From Zygnema cylindricum (Eukaryota; Streptophyta; Zygnematophyceae; Zygnematales; Zygnemataceae), in the NCBI GenBank assembly GCA_037447655.1, contig JBBHKE010000667.1, forward strand, positions 124,001-188,000: a DNA stretch of 64,000 nt. The letters run 5' to 3'. Position 1 is the stretch's first letter. Each line of letters opens with the position of its first letter. Below, one piece after another: positions 22,000 to 32,316 of the stretch. Below the pieces are notes generated by a model that was not told the origin of the DNA, ran no database searches, and saw only the letters and a list, made by a program, of their open reading frames with translations. The position numbers and the translations under genes were made by a program.

Positions 22000-23259
22000 G
22001 GACATTATGGTACTAAACGGACTTTGAGTTTGGTACAAGCACGTTATTGGTGGTCAGGCATGCAGGCGGACGTTGCGGCCGTGTTAAAAGGATGTAGCAC
22101 CTGTGACCGGTTGCGAACCTCCTTCTCTAACCGTCAGACTACACTTCAACCTTTTCCTATCCGAGGTCTTTTCTACAGGTGGTCATGTGATCTGGCCGGT
22201 CCTTTTCCCGTCTCGCGAAGGGGCAAGCAAAACCTTATGATCATGATCAAAAATTTCAGCAAATGGGTGGAAGTTGTGGCCTTTCATCACAAAACTGCCA
22301 AACTCAACACTGCTGCTTTCAAGGAATATGTGCTCCTCCGATGTGGAGCTCAAGCAGAAGTCCTTACGGACCAGGGGACCGAGTTCCGTGGCGAATTTCA
22401 GGAAATGCTGGACGAGGCGTTGATCGATCACCGCCGAACGAGTCGAGATCATCCCTAGGCAGACGGTTTGGCCGAGAGGGCGGTGCAAACATTTAAGCGA
22501 GCTCTGCGTGAACATTGCTTGAAGAAACAGATTACTGTGTGGGATCAATCTTTGGGTTATATTGTCATGGGTTATCGCATGTCTGTACAGGCCAACTTAG
22601 CAAATTTCAGTCCCTATTATGTGTTATTTGGTCGACAACCATTGCTCGGTAGGAATATACAGAAAGCTGTTAGTTTTCCTTTGCCGTTTATGTCGGATTC
22701 CCTTTTTTTGGAAGAACTAACCAACCGGGCTTTGCTTTTTGCTAGGGAAATTCCAATGGCCTTTGAAAACTTGCAGATTGCTCAACATCGCGACTCCTTA
22801 CAGTTTGCAACAACTCGCAGCAGCAGTTACCGGCCCAAACAAAAACCCTATCGGGTGGGGGACTATGTATATTTGCGTCCGCAAACATTTGACACACTTG
22901 ACACGGATGTCTCGTTTAACATATTGAGGATCACCAAAATCGACTCCAATGGATTATTAAACCTACAAAGGGCCGACACGCGGACTTTGCGAGAACATTC
23001 GAAAAATTGTGCTCCCTGCTACCTACATGATCTCTCTCACAGCATGGATCTGTGGCGGATGCCGATTACCGAGGCCACCGAGTGTCAGTTGTGTCGGCGG
23101 TCTGACAGAGAAACGACGATGCTTCTCTGCGACTATTGCAATCTAGGATTTCACATGGAGTGCTTGGTCCCTCCTTTGCACGCTATTCCAGCTAGAGAGT
23201 GGTTTTGCCATGGATGTCGCGACCTACCGGCTCTCCTTCCCAGCTCCCTTGCAAGCTAA
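21984..23259 (+). pseudogene. Gypsy integrase with C-terminal PHD finger
   Basis: The HHCC zinc-binding region is HTDLGHYG...CSTCDR (about 21985-22110). The DDE catalytic residues are all present: Asp in SCDLAGPF (about 22188), Asp in LTDQGTEF (about 22368) and Glu in GLAERAVQTF (22474). A TAG at 22456-22458 replaces the expected Gln in HPQADG and interrupts the core. After this the frame is open to 23259. A C-terminal portion with VLFGRQPLLG and YRVGDYVYLR (integrase C-terminal barrel) leads into a PHD finger. The last residues are PALLPSSLAS. The protein is plus strand, like Gag and protease. Confidence 0.9.
23080..23220 (+). other. PHD finger (C4HC3) at the end of the gypsy polyprotein
   Basis: All eight zinc ligands are present: C in ECQLC (two), MLLCDYC (two), H and C in GFHMEC, and two C in WFCHGC. 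The spacing and the aromatic residue before the last pair are typical of PHD fingers, which bind histone H3 tails. It is in frame with integrase with no stop between. In the element it would give chromatin-directed integration or binding, an inference from domain function. Confidence 0.85.
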
Positions 23260-23264
23260 GGAGC

Positions 23265-23283
23265 GGGGGGGGGGGGGGGGGGG
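23265..23283 (+). repeat. Run of 19 G after the gypsy stop codon
   Basis: An uninterrupted G19 tract lies six bases after the polyprotein stop. It may be an expanded purine tract and could form G-quadruplex structures. Length is prone to assembly error. Confidence 0.8.
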
Positions 23284-23493
23284 ATTCCATCCTTTTTTCA
23301 CTCTCTACCTACCAAACTTGTCGTTGTACTTTTTGTTTGTTCATTGTCTTGAGCTAAATCATTAACATTTCTTATGTTATATATATTATTTGTCCTCTGG
23401 TTTTGTCATACATATGTGCGGTCTATACATTCTTGGCAACGCTAATTGGGTGTGATGCATGTCATTTCACGGTTGTATGCTCATGCACGACAG
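23284..23493 (+). repeat. Gypsy 3' untranslated segment, copy 1 (210 bp)
   Basis: The segment starts attccatccttttttc and ends catgcacgacag, just before the 3' LTR at 23495. It is repeated with the same length at 30288-30497. It has no coding potential. Confidence 0.8.
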
Positions 23494-23494
23494 C

Positions 23495-24121
23495 TATCAT
23501 GCCGCAAGACGTCAGCGGGTATTATTGCTGATTCTTATTCTAATTGGGTATAAGGGAATAATACAGGTCGGTGGCGGAGTGCTTAGTTGAAGTACGGACG
23601 AAACTAAGGTCGTACTTTTTTACCATCATGGAAACAGATTTCGGTACGGCATCAGGTTTCGCACATACGAACGGCTCCAAACCTGACATCTTATGTACCC
23701 CAACGGTTACATACCTGACACATGTCCAAGTCGCGAACCCTCAGATGTTCTGTAGCGTAGGGAGGGTTTTCATCCTCGAGGTGTAGATGTAAGGCTTTCC
23801 GAGGCGGCCACGTAGCGGCCACCTTTAGAAACTGGCAGCGTTTGTACATAGAAAGTTGCTTGCTCAAAGACATGCATAAATTAGTGTAGCTATACGATAG
23901 GCGACAGCATAAGATAAAGGCCATGTGGCCACATTAGATTAGTCGCAAATTACAACACGGGAATCCAACATTGGAGAGTTGTCATTTTTCGGCAAACTAC
24001 ATTCTCGGGATTTGTCGAACCTTTTCTTGCTTCCCTTTCAGTTAGCGTTGCTCGGCTGATATTTAGGATCAGTTGGTTGTTGAGTTAGGGTTTCTCTTTT
24101 CTGGATCCTTAGTCTCTTTCC
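23495..24121 (+). repeat. Gypsy 3' LTR, first part
   Basis: Homologous to 9008-9640 of the 5' LTR. The first bases read TATCATGCC where the 5' LTR has TGTCATGCC. It is interrupted by Copia element C at 24122 and continues at 29965 (the duplicated tttcc marks the site). Confidence 0.85.
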
Positions 24122-24935
24122 TGTTGTCTTTTTGGAAAGCTTTCAGTCTCAGAGCAGCGCAGCAACGCAGCAACTATACAGACAGCAAAACAGCTGCTAT
24201 ACGGAAGAGCAGCGCAGCTGTTATACAGCAGAGCTGCGCAGCAGCGAAGCTGCGACAAAGACAGGACAAACGCAGCTACGGTTACTTTGGATAAGATCCG
24301 TACGGACAACGTAGCTGCTACTATCTTGGATATGATTCGGTGCAGGACACCGCAGCCGCGGGTGATGTATTATGATCCGGTACGGGACAACGCAGCTGCG
24401 ATTGATATGAATCTAGTCAACGGACGAGATTCATAAGAGTATCACAAGTGACTTAGCCGACAAGTATTTGTACAAACACTTAATCTAGATTCTGAGTAAT
24501 ATTAACTGTACAATGATAGATTGGGTTGGCATGATCAAGGACACGTAGATCTCAGTAGGTGGGTTGATTTTGGACGTACCTCTCAGGTACACTGTTATCG
24601 GCGGTAGAACACCGAAAGTATAAGACTTAGGAATTAGAGCATTTTTATGTATCCAGACTTCCAAGTAGTAAAACTGCAGACAGTTTTTGGGAAACTTCTG
24701 AGTATTATATCTTGAGTGTTGTTGGGTCAATTGTGCTGAAACTTTGGGGGTTGTCAGTGTTTATGCTTCTCTATATTCGGATAGAGTTTTGTGTGGTTTG
24801 GATGCTTGTATAAGAATTGGTGAGCACTTAAGAACAGCTGGTTGGTAGGATTCTTGATAGCTTCTGAGAGTGTATCATGTCTACTTCTACTACTACTTCT
24901 GCTCCTCCACCTGCACCGGCGGTTGTAGAACAACA
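24122..24935 (+). repeat. 5' LTR of Copia element C (contains the Gag start codon)
   Basis: It is 814 bp long. Near its start it has repeated gcagcgcagc and cagctgttatacagcag motifs. It is longer than the 3' LTR by about 38 bp because it has an extra piece in that repeat. The Gag ATG is at 24877, so the first 19 codons and part of the next are LTR-encoded. Confidence 0.93.
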
Positions 24936-27900
24936 GGTTATGGGCCTGTCATCAATAATTCCTATCTTTTCTGGGGATAAGTATGTTTACTGGGCAGATA
25001 TGGTGGAGACACATTTTGAAAATGTCAATCTTTTGGATATATTGGATGGTTCTTTGGATGAATCTGATCCGTCATGGTCTAAGAAAAATACGCAGGCTCG
25101 TTCTATTTTGAAATTTTGTATATCTGAGGACTTAGCTATGTCTCGGATAAAAATGAAAAAAGCAATTGATATCTGGAAATCCATTAAAAGTGATTATGAA
25201 AAGGCTAATGTTCAGGAAGAACTTCTATTGGCTGGAAAAATTTGGGACTATAAGTACACTGGCGGTACAATGGCTGAATATTCTAACAAATTTCGTATTC
25301 TTGTAGATGCACATGCTTGTGCCGGTGGGGTGTTTCCTCAGTTTCAACAAGCAGCATTGCTCATGCGGGGTCTCCCTCGTAGTATGAAAGGAGCATCTGA
25401 CATGCTCAAACAGAAAGATAAAGCTAGCTGGACTTTACAGTTAGCGATCAATATTTTATTAGAGGAGGAAGCTACATCTAACATCCTCAATGTTGAGCAA
25501 GTAGAGGCTTTTAATTCAGAATTTGGAAAGAAAGGTCAATTTAATCAGCAAAGTAATCAGTTTACCCAATTCAGACAGTTTAATCTGGGGGGCAGTAGAA
25601 AATCAAACAATGCATGTTTTTATTGTAGTGAGAGAGGTCATGGATACAAATTCTGTCCTAAACTTAACCAAGCTAACGATTCCGGTTTATACAGGCCAGG
25701 ATGGCAACAAAGTCAGTTTTACAAAAGCTTCACGAGGCCTACACCTCGTGGAAATGAACTGTTTTCAGCTTCTTCATCACTCCAAGACGAAACTCTGACA
25801 TTTTCTGAGGAGGACGACACGGATCTATTCGCTATGGCGGCAGCAATGGAAGGCGCAAAGGACCCTGGATGGATTATGGATACAGGAGCGTCAGCGCATA
25901 TGTGTTGGAACAAGGCCATCTTCAAAAATCTGAAAGCAACGCCCAAGAAAAATATTTATTATGCTTGTGGAATGAGTGTCCAAACTCGTGCAATGGGGAT
26001 GTGTCCTTGCTAGTTGATGTGGATGGAAAAGCAATTGAAAGGACTCTTCACAATGTCTTTTTTGTGCCTGACTTTAAGAAAAATTTGTTTTCTACGTCGT
26101 TGGTTGAGAGTAAAGGCTTTGAAGTTAGTTTGAAAAATGGTCGGCAGGTTGTTAGCAAAAACGGCAAGGTTGCAGTTACAGGTACTAGAGATAGTAGCAA
26201 GATGTATCGCATGGATATGGCTAATACAAAAGAAAATGATGTTTTGTACTCCGGTGTTTTGCACTTAGATGAGTTGTGGCATAAAAGATTAGGCCATGTC
26301 AACTATGATAGTTTGAAGAAAATGGTTGTTGCTGGAAAGATAGAGGGTGTATCAATCACAGATGGGCCGGTCAAAACTTGCGATGGTTGCGCTTTAGGCA
26401 AAATCCACAGATTGCCATTTCCTAAGGAGTCTGAGCATCGGTCGACGAAACTTTTACAACAAATTCATTCGGATGTCTTTGGTCCAGCGAAGGTTCCTTC
26501 TGCCGGAGGGATGAAATGTATGGTCACCTTCACAGATGATTTCTCCAGGTTTACAAAAGTTTACTTCATGAAGGAGAAGAGTGAAGTGTTTGGTCACTTC
26601 AAACACTATAAAGCATGGGCTAAAAAACTTCATAATTCATCTATTTTGCAGCTCAGATCGGACAATGGTGGTGAATATACATCAAAAGAGTTTGAAACCT
26701 TTTTACTCGAGGAAGGCATTAATCATCTATTGACTGTTCCATATTCACCGGAACAAAATGGGGTGTCGGAAAGACTGAATAGAACTCTCACGGAAAGCTC
26801 TAGATCTATGCTCGCATATAAAAATGTGGATCCGAAATTCTGGGCTGGGGCTCTAAATTGTGCAGTTTATATTAAAAATAGGATAGGATCAAGATCGGTA
26901 GAAACAACTCCTTACAAAAACTGGACAGGTAGCAAACCAGATGTTAGCCATTTCAAGGTCTTTGGTAGTCAATGCTTTATATTGGATACGTCTACAGATA
27001 GATGGAAAATGAAACCGAAGGGATTACCGGGTATTCTGTTAGGATATGATGATCACTCGAAAGGTTATAAAGTCTTTGTGTTTGAAAGACAGAAAATAGT
27101 TGTAGCTAGAAACATCATTGTTAAGGATGAACTAGACTCCATAGATTTATTTCACATGACAGAGCAGCAAAAGCAACAAAAAGTACAGGAGTATGTCATC
27201 TTAGATTGCATGCAGGAAATTGTCCCGCTGTTTCCACAAACTCTGGTAATGACTCCGGAAACAGACTCTCTCCAACTTCCTCACCAACTTCGGGTCCAGA
27301 CGGACCCTGATCAGTCAATACACACGGATCGCAACCAGCGCAATCACGAACACACGGATCGCAACCAGCGCAATCAGCAAGACACGGATCGCAACCAGCA
27401 CAATCAGCGCAATCAGAGCAATGCGCGGGATCCGACGATCTCAGCCTCAGAATTTCCGGGGGGAAGAACATCAAGCACTCGTCTGCAAGCAAGCTCTCAC
27501 TTTGCCTACTCGGCAGTCTCAGGGGAGCCCTTGACCATCCAAGAGGCCTTCTCAACACCAGAGCGGAATCACTGGATTGAGGCGGCAAACGACGAAATGA
27601 AGTCGATCATGGAGGCTCAAACATGGGAGCTCGTGGACCTTCCTCCAGACCGAAAAGCAATCGGGAGCAAATGGGTATTCAAGGTGAAGTTAAATCCCGA
27701 TAACACCATTGAACGCTATAAGGCCAGACTTGTGGCGAAGGGGTACAATCAAAAAGAAGGAATCGATTTTGAAGAAACATTTTCTCCGGTTGTAAGATTT
27801 CCAACAGTTAGGATTTTGCTGTCCCTAGCTGCTATAGAAGATATGGAAATTCATCAGATGGATGTAAAAACGGCCTTTTTGCATAGAGAACTAGAAGAGA

Positions 27901-29102
27901 CCATTTACATGCAGCAGCCTGAAAAGTATGTGGAACCAGGAAAAGAACACTTAGTATGCAAGTTGCTAAAATCTTTGTACGGCCTAAAACAGGCCCCGAG
28001 ACAGTGGAATATAAAGCTTGATGAATTCCTGACTAGTCTAAGATTTCAAAGGATAAGTTCTGATCACTCTGTCTACGTTCTAAAGGGTGAAAATGGGATA
28101 GTATATATAGCGGTATATGTAGATGATTTGCTATTAATTAGCAAATCAATGGCTGAAATTAACAAAATCAAAACTGCTCTAAACTCACGGTTCGAGATGA
28201 AAGACCTCGGTGAGGCAAAATATATTTTGGGTATCCAGGTAGAGAGGGACAGAAATAAGAAAATAATAAAATTGACTCAAAAAGAGGCTATTGGAAACAT
28301 GTTAGATGAGTACGGAATGCAGGGGGCAAAAGGATGTTTAACTCCAATGGAGTTTCGGCAGAAGTTAGAGGGAGAAGAGACAAAACCAGGTGTCATTGTT
28401 AGCGAGTATTTAGAATCAGGGGAGAATGATCCTATGGCAATAATACCTTATAGACAGATAGTGGGAAGCTTAATATACTTCATGAACTGTACCCGCCCTG
28501 ACATTGCTGCAGCAGTCGGGGTACTGAGTAGGAGTCTAGAAAATCCGAGAAAATCTGATCTGGATGCAGCAAAGAGAGTCTTAAGATATTTGGCAGGAAC
28601 TAAAGATCTCAAACTCACTCTAGGCGGAGGAGAAGTCAAGCTGCAGACATGGAGTGATGCAAGCTATGGTGACATGCCAAGCCGGAAATCTATTACGGGA
28701 TTCGTTCTACAAGTTGGGAACGGTACTTGCTGCTGGAGCAGCAAACTTCAAAAGGTGACAGCACAGTCGACAATGGAGTCGGAATATATGGCAGCAAGCT
28801 CGGCCCTCAAAGAACTCTTATGGGCAAAATCCATGTTCCAAGAACTAGGATACATGCAAGTCGGTCCGCAGGTGATCTGGTGTGATAACCAGGCTGCCAT
28901 TGCCATTGCTTCTAACCCGAGTCATCACTTCAAAAGCAAACACATGGATGTACGATTACACTTTGTAAGAGAAAAAGTGTTCTCTAGAGTGATTAAATTA
29001 TGTTACTTACCAGATGCAAAAATGATTGCTGATATGCTCACTAAAGCTCTTCCTGCTCCTAAGCTGAAGTATTGTAGGGAAGCAGTGGGGTTAAGTGAAT
29101 AG
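24877..29102 (+). pseudogene. Copia gag-pol polyprotein of element C with one frameshift
   Basis: The first frame (24877-26013) encodes Gag, a CCHC knuckle (CFYCSERGHGYKFC) and the protease start (WIMDTGASAHMC). At the GGGG of 25995-25998 one G appears to be missing. Coding then continues in the next frame to 29102: rest of protease (DVSLLVDVDGKAI), WHKRLGHVNYDS and CDGC, integrase with IHSDVFGPAK, RSDNGGEYT and EQNGVSERLNR. Reverse transcriptase (YVDDLLLISK) and RNase H (WSDASYGDMP, STMESEYMAA, WCDNQAAIAIA) follow. A linker with repeated TDRNQ units lies near 27320-27420. Frame analysis places the break inside protease rather than at a Gag-Pol border, so a mutation is more likely than programmed frameshifting. 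A sequencing error in the G run is possible. Confidence 0.9.
24936..24947 (+). other. Primer-binding site of element C, copia-type half-tRNA-iMet
   Basis: GGTTATGGGCCT follows the LTR end CA directly, nearly identical to element A and to Drosophila copia. It is translated as part of Gln-Val-Met-Gly in the same phase as in element A. Confidence 0.8.
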
Positions 29103-29173
29103 TTAATTGCTATACTGCTATGCTGCGATACTGCGCTAGTTTATCACCGCAGCTGCGCTGGTATACTGATTCT

Positions 29174-29188
29174 AAAGCTTTAGGGGAG
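29174..29188 (+). other. Polypurine tract of element C
   Basis: AAAGCTTTAGGGGAG abuts the 3' LTR start at 29189. The GGGGAG core is shared with elements A and D. Confidence 0.75.
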
Positions 29189-29964
29189 TGTTGTCTTTTT
29201 GGAAAGCTTTCAATCTCAGAGCAGCGCAGCAGCGCAGCTGTTATACAGCAGAGCAGCGCAGCAGCGCAGCAGCGAAGCTGCGACAAAGACAGGACAAACG
29301 CAGCTACGGTTACTTTGGATAATATCCGTACGGACAACGCAGCTGCTACTATCTTGGATATGATTCGGTGCAGGACACCGCAGCCGCGGGTGATGTAAAT
29401 ACGATCCGGTACGGGACAACGCAGCTGCGATTGATATGAATCTAGTCAACAGACGAGATTCATAAGAGTATCACAAGTGACTTAGCCGACAAGTATTTGT
29501 ACAAACACTTAATCTAGATTCTGAGTAATATTGACTGTACAATGATAGATTGGGTTGGCATGATCAAGGACACGTAGATCTCAGTAGGTGGGTTGATTTT
29601 GGACGTACCTCTCAGGTACACTGTTATCGGCGGTAGAACACCGAAAGTATAAGACTTAGGAATTAGAGCATTTTTATGTATCCAGACTTCCAAGTAGTAA
29701 AACTGCAGACAGTTTTTGGGAAACTTCTGAGTATTATATCTTGAGTGTTGCTGGGTCAATTGTGCTGAAACTTTGGGAGTTGTCAGTGTTTACGCTACTC
29801 TATATTCTGATAGAGTTTTGTGTGGTTTGGATGCTTGTATAAGAATTGGTGAGCACTTAAGAACAGCTGGTTGGTAGGATTCTTGATAGCTTCTGAGAGT
29901 GTATCATGTCTACTTCTACTACTACTGCTGCTCCTCCACCTCTACCGGCGGTTGTATAACAACA
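29189..29964 (+). repeat. 3' LTR of Copia element C
   Basis: It is 776 bp long and about 98 percent identical to the 5' LTR outside one indel. It retains the ATG of Gag (29906), but the copied frame ends at a TAA just before ACAACA. Confidence 0.93.
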
Positions 29965-30286
29965 TTTCCTAGCCTGGTCTTTGAGCTTTTCGGAACTCTC
30001 TTTCTGTACTAGTCCTTACCTAATCTACCGGCGTAAGCCAGCCTGCTAGGTTTCCCTCCAGACTGTGTTTCACTTGCCGTGCTCTATGAATCCTGGAGTG
30101 TGAATCTTGCGTGTATTGTGGTTGTTGCACGATTTCCATTGTCTGTCTCCTTTTTCCTCTAGATTTAGAAGTTTCGGTTTTCTCGGAGGTCTTCGCCGGT
30201 TAAGGAGAGTTTGCTATTTTGGCAGTTGGACTCTTGTAGGGAATATTGAAGACTTTAGGGCCTAGTGGCTACAATCGCAAATATTG
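29965..30286 (+). repeat. Gypsy 3' LTR, second part, truncated
   Basis: It resumes with tttcctagcctgg and follows the 5' LTR to cgcaaatatt (about 9965 in the 5' copy). Beyond this the expected cctctgttgtaatttg is absent and the 210-bp untranslated segment follows instead. Confidence 0.8.
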
Positions 30287-30287
30287 A

Positions 30288-30497
30288 ATTCCATCCTTTT
30301 TTCCCTCTCTACCTACCAAACTTGTCGTTGTACTTTTTGTTTGTTCATTGTCTTGAGCTAAATCATTAACATTTCTTATGTTATATATATTCTTTGTCCT
30401 CCGGTTTTGTCATACATATGTGCGGTCTATTCATTCTTAGCAACACTAATTCGGTGTGATGCATGTCATTTTACGGTTGTATGCTCATGCACGACAG
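30288..30497 (+). repeat. Gypsy 3' untranslated segment, copy 2 (210 bp)
   Basis: Same start (attccatcc) and same last bases (cacgacag) as 23284-23493, with roughly ten differences. In copy 1 the next bases are the LTR. Here the next bases are Copia pol, so the junction lies at the gypsy internal-LTR border. Confidence 0.8.
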
Positions 30498-31247
30498 AGT
30501 TGAGGGGAGTGAGGAAGAAGGAGTCATAGTCTTAGACGAGAAATTATCTCCTGAAGAACAGAAGTTCATGCAGACTATTCCTTACAGGCAAGTAGTGGGA
30601 AGTCTAATCTATTTTATGAATTGTACCCGGCCGGATTTAGCTGCAGCTGTAGGAGTGCTGAGTAGAAGTCTAAATGCTCCCAGTGAGAGGGATTGGGAGG
30701 CAGCTAAGAGAGTCCTTAGATATTTGATAGGAACTAAGGATCTATGGTTGCATTTGCGTGGGGAGAATACTGACATCACTACTTGGAGTGATGCCAGTTA
30801 TGGTGATGCTCCGATGAGGAGATGCACTTCTGGATATGTATTATATATGGGTGATGGGGCTTGCTGTTGGAGTAGCAAACAACAAAAATTTATTGCTCAG
30901 TCCACCATGGAGGCAGAGTATATGGCCTCTTGCTCTGCTGTATAAGAGAATTGATGTGGGTCAAGTCTTTGCTTGGTGAGCTTGGTCACCTTAAGAGTGT
31001 TGTGCAAAATTTTTTTTGTGATAATCAGGCAGCAGTCGCTATTTCTACCAATCCTAAACATTATTTTAAAGCTAAACACATGGACATCAGACTCAGCTTT
31101 GTTAGAGAGAAAGTAGAAAACAAAATAATCAGTTTAGAGTACCGACCAGATAGTGAGATGGTAGCAGATATGATGACCAAACCTGTGCCTTCCCTTAAGC
31201 TAATTTTCTGCAGGGAGAAGTGTGGTCTGAAATTAAAGATTGACTAG
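30498..31247 (+). pseudogene. Copia pol 3' fragment (end of RT and RNase H) of element D
   Basis: The fragment starts abruptly in RT (VEGSEEEGVIVLDE) and runs through IPYRQVVGSLIYFMNCTRPD, WSDASYGDAP and STMEAEYMASCSAV. A TA insertion at about 30942 creates a stop. The next frame carries ELMWVKSLLGELG, FFCDNQAAVAIS and the end CGLKLKID (31247). It is closest in sequence to element A. Gag, protease, integrase and the 5' LTR are missing. Confidence 0.9.
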
Positions 31248-31260
31248 AAAATAAGGGGAG

Positions 31261-32316
31261 TGTAGAAATTAATGGTCCATTTAAAGTATTTTATAGGTCT
31301 AAATAGAAATATAGAAAGAAGCCGAGGCTGTTGGCCTCTAACTTCTCTCTCCAATTCTCAAACTTGTCGCAGTCATTGAGAAATTGGAAAGGGAGCTAGA
31401 GCCATGGCTACCTAGGCTATTCAGAAGTTTACGAGAAATATATGTTAGTTAGGGGTTTATTTACTAAATGATAAGTGTCGGTCACAAGATTTGATCGTGG
31501 TACCTACCGACCGGCAGACAGCCGGTAGCCGGTAGCCTTGGCCGTTAAGTCTTTAACTAGTGTTACGTAATATAGGGTTTAATATTTAATTAAACATTAT
31601 CAAGTAGGATAATTCATTTAAACTGTAACTGTTTACGGGAGACATAGATCCATTAATGTAAAAGTACAGATTGCGGTACGGATAAGAAACCAATACCGCG
31701 CATTTATTTCTTTAATGAAAAGAATGCCGCACATGTATTTATTATGGCTACGATTAAATATGAATTTAATCGTATGGCACGAATTAACGTCGAGATCGCG
31801 GAAGAGGATTTCGGCGGTTTGTGGTCATCGCCACATCGGATGACACGTGGCGGAACTACATTGGATCGCGGCATCTGAGAGGATTACGGGAGCGAATGCG
31901 GACATACCACGTGTCGACATTTAGGCCATGTCGTACAGTGTCCGAACAGAAAGTACACCGATAGCTGTACTTTTGTGTACGAAATTGTAAGCTGATTGGC
32001 TCCGTACATGAGTAGATAGAGTCTGTGAGAGAGATAGGACTTAGAAAAATTAGGAGATAGGACCCTCTCTCCCAGAGAGCTTCTGTACAAAAGGTCAACT
32101 TTGACCCTCCATAACTTACTGCTCAGGGGAGGAAATTCAGAGATTATTTTTGCTATCGACTCAAGGGAGTCTTGCCTTTACAGGGGTGAAGTTGCTCAGA
32201 GTTATTGTCTGTCAGGGTGGCAGTTGTTTTTGTTGAAACACAAAGGGGTCATGGTTATCCCAAAGGCTTCTTGGAAGCTGTCCACTCTGAGGACTTATGG
32301 AGGTCTCAGAGTTTCA
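31261..32316 (+). repeat. 3' LTR of Copia element D
   Basis: It starts TGTAGAAATT directly after the purine tract AAAATAAGGGGAG and parallels LTR A block by block (ccatggct, gatcgtggtacc, acacgtggcg, gtacagtgtccgaacagaaagt, aggggag). It ends ATGGAGGTCTCAGAGTTTCA, exactly 20 bases from the ATG as in element A. The length is 1056 bp. No target duplication can be checked because the left end is lost. Confidence 0.85.

Larger units (their letters stand above)
24122..29964 (+). mobile_element. Ty1/Copia LTR retrotransposon C, nearly intact
   Basis: LTRs of 814 bp (24122-24935) and 776 bp (29189-29964) begin TGTTGTC and end ACAACA. The flanking duplication tttcc is perfect (24117-24121 and 29965-29969). 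The primer-binding site and purine tract are in place. Gag-pol spans 24877-29102 with a single one-base deletion. It is inserted in the gypsy 3' LTR. It belongs to the same broad clade as element A but a different family, since the LTRs do not match. Confidence 0.95.
9008..30286 (+). mobile_element. Ty3/gypsy LTR retrotransposon (decayed, host of three Copia insertions) with methyltransferase and PHD cargo
   Basis: The 5' LTR starts at 9008 (TGTCATGCCCCAAGACGTC) and is repeated as a 3' LTR starting at 23495 and continuing at 29965. Between them, on the plus strand, lie Gag with zinc knuckles, aspartic protease, a C5-methyltransferase motif I remnant, RNase H, integrase and a PHD finger. Reverse transcriptase is missing. 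A deletion near 21400 joins the methyltransferase directly to RNase H. Copia insertions occupy 10680-17117, 19970-20971 and 24122-29964, and each is flanked by a 5-bp duplication of gypsy sequence. Removing them restores gypsy collinearity. The 3' LTR stops at about 30286, where it meets a second copy of the element's own 3' untranslated segment. Confidence 0.85.

Noticed and set aside
23265-23283. G19 run as the gypsy polypurine tract with the LTR starting at 23284
   Set aside because: The 5' LTR has no match to 23284-23493; shared LTR sequence starts only at 9008/23495.
25869-26013. Programmed Gag-Pol frameshift in Copia C
   Set aside because: The break is inside the protease after the catalytic DTGA motif, not at a Gag-Pol border, and related element A has one continuous frame. 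A one-base deletion is simpler.
27196-27588. Minus-strand frame with repeated Cys-Ala-Gly-Cys-Asp units
   Set aside because: It is the shadow of the TDRNQ repeat in the Copia C polyprotein linker on the plus strand.
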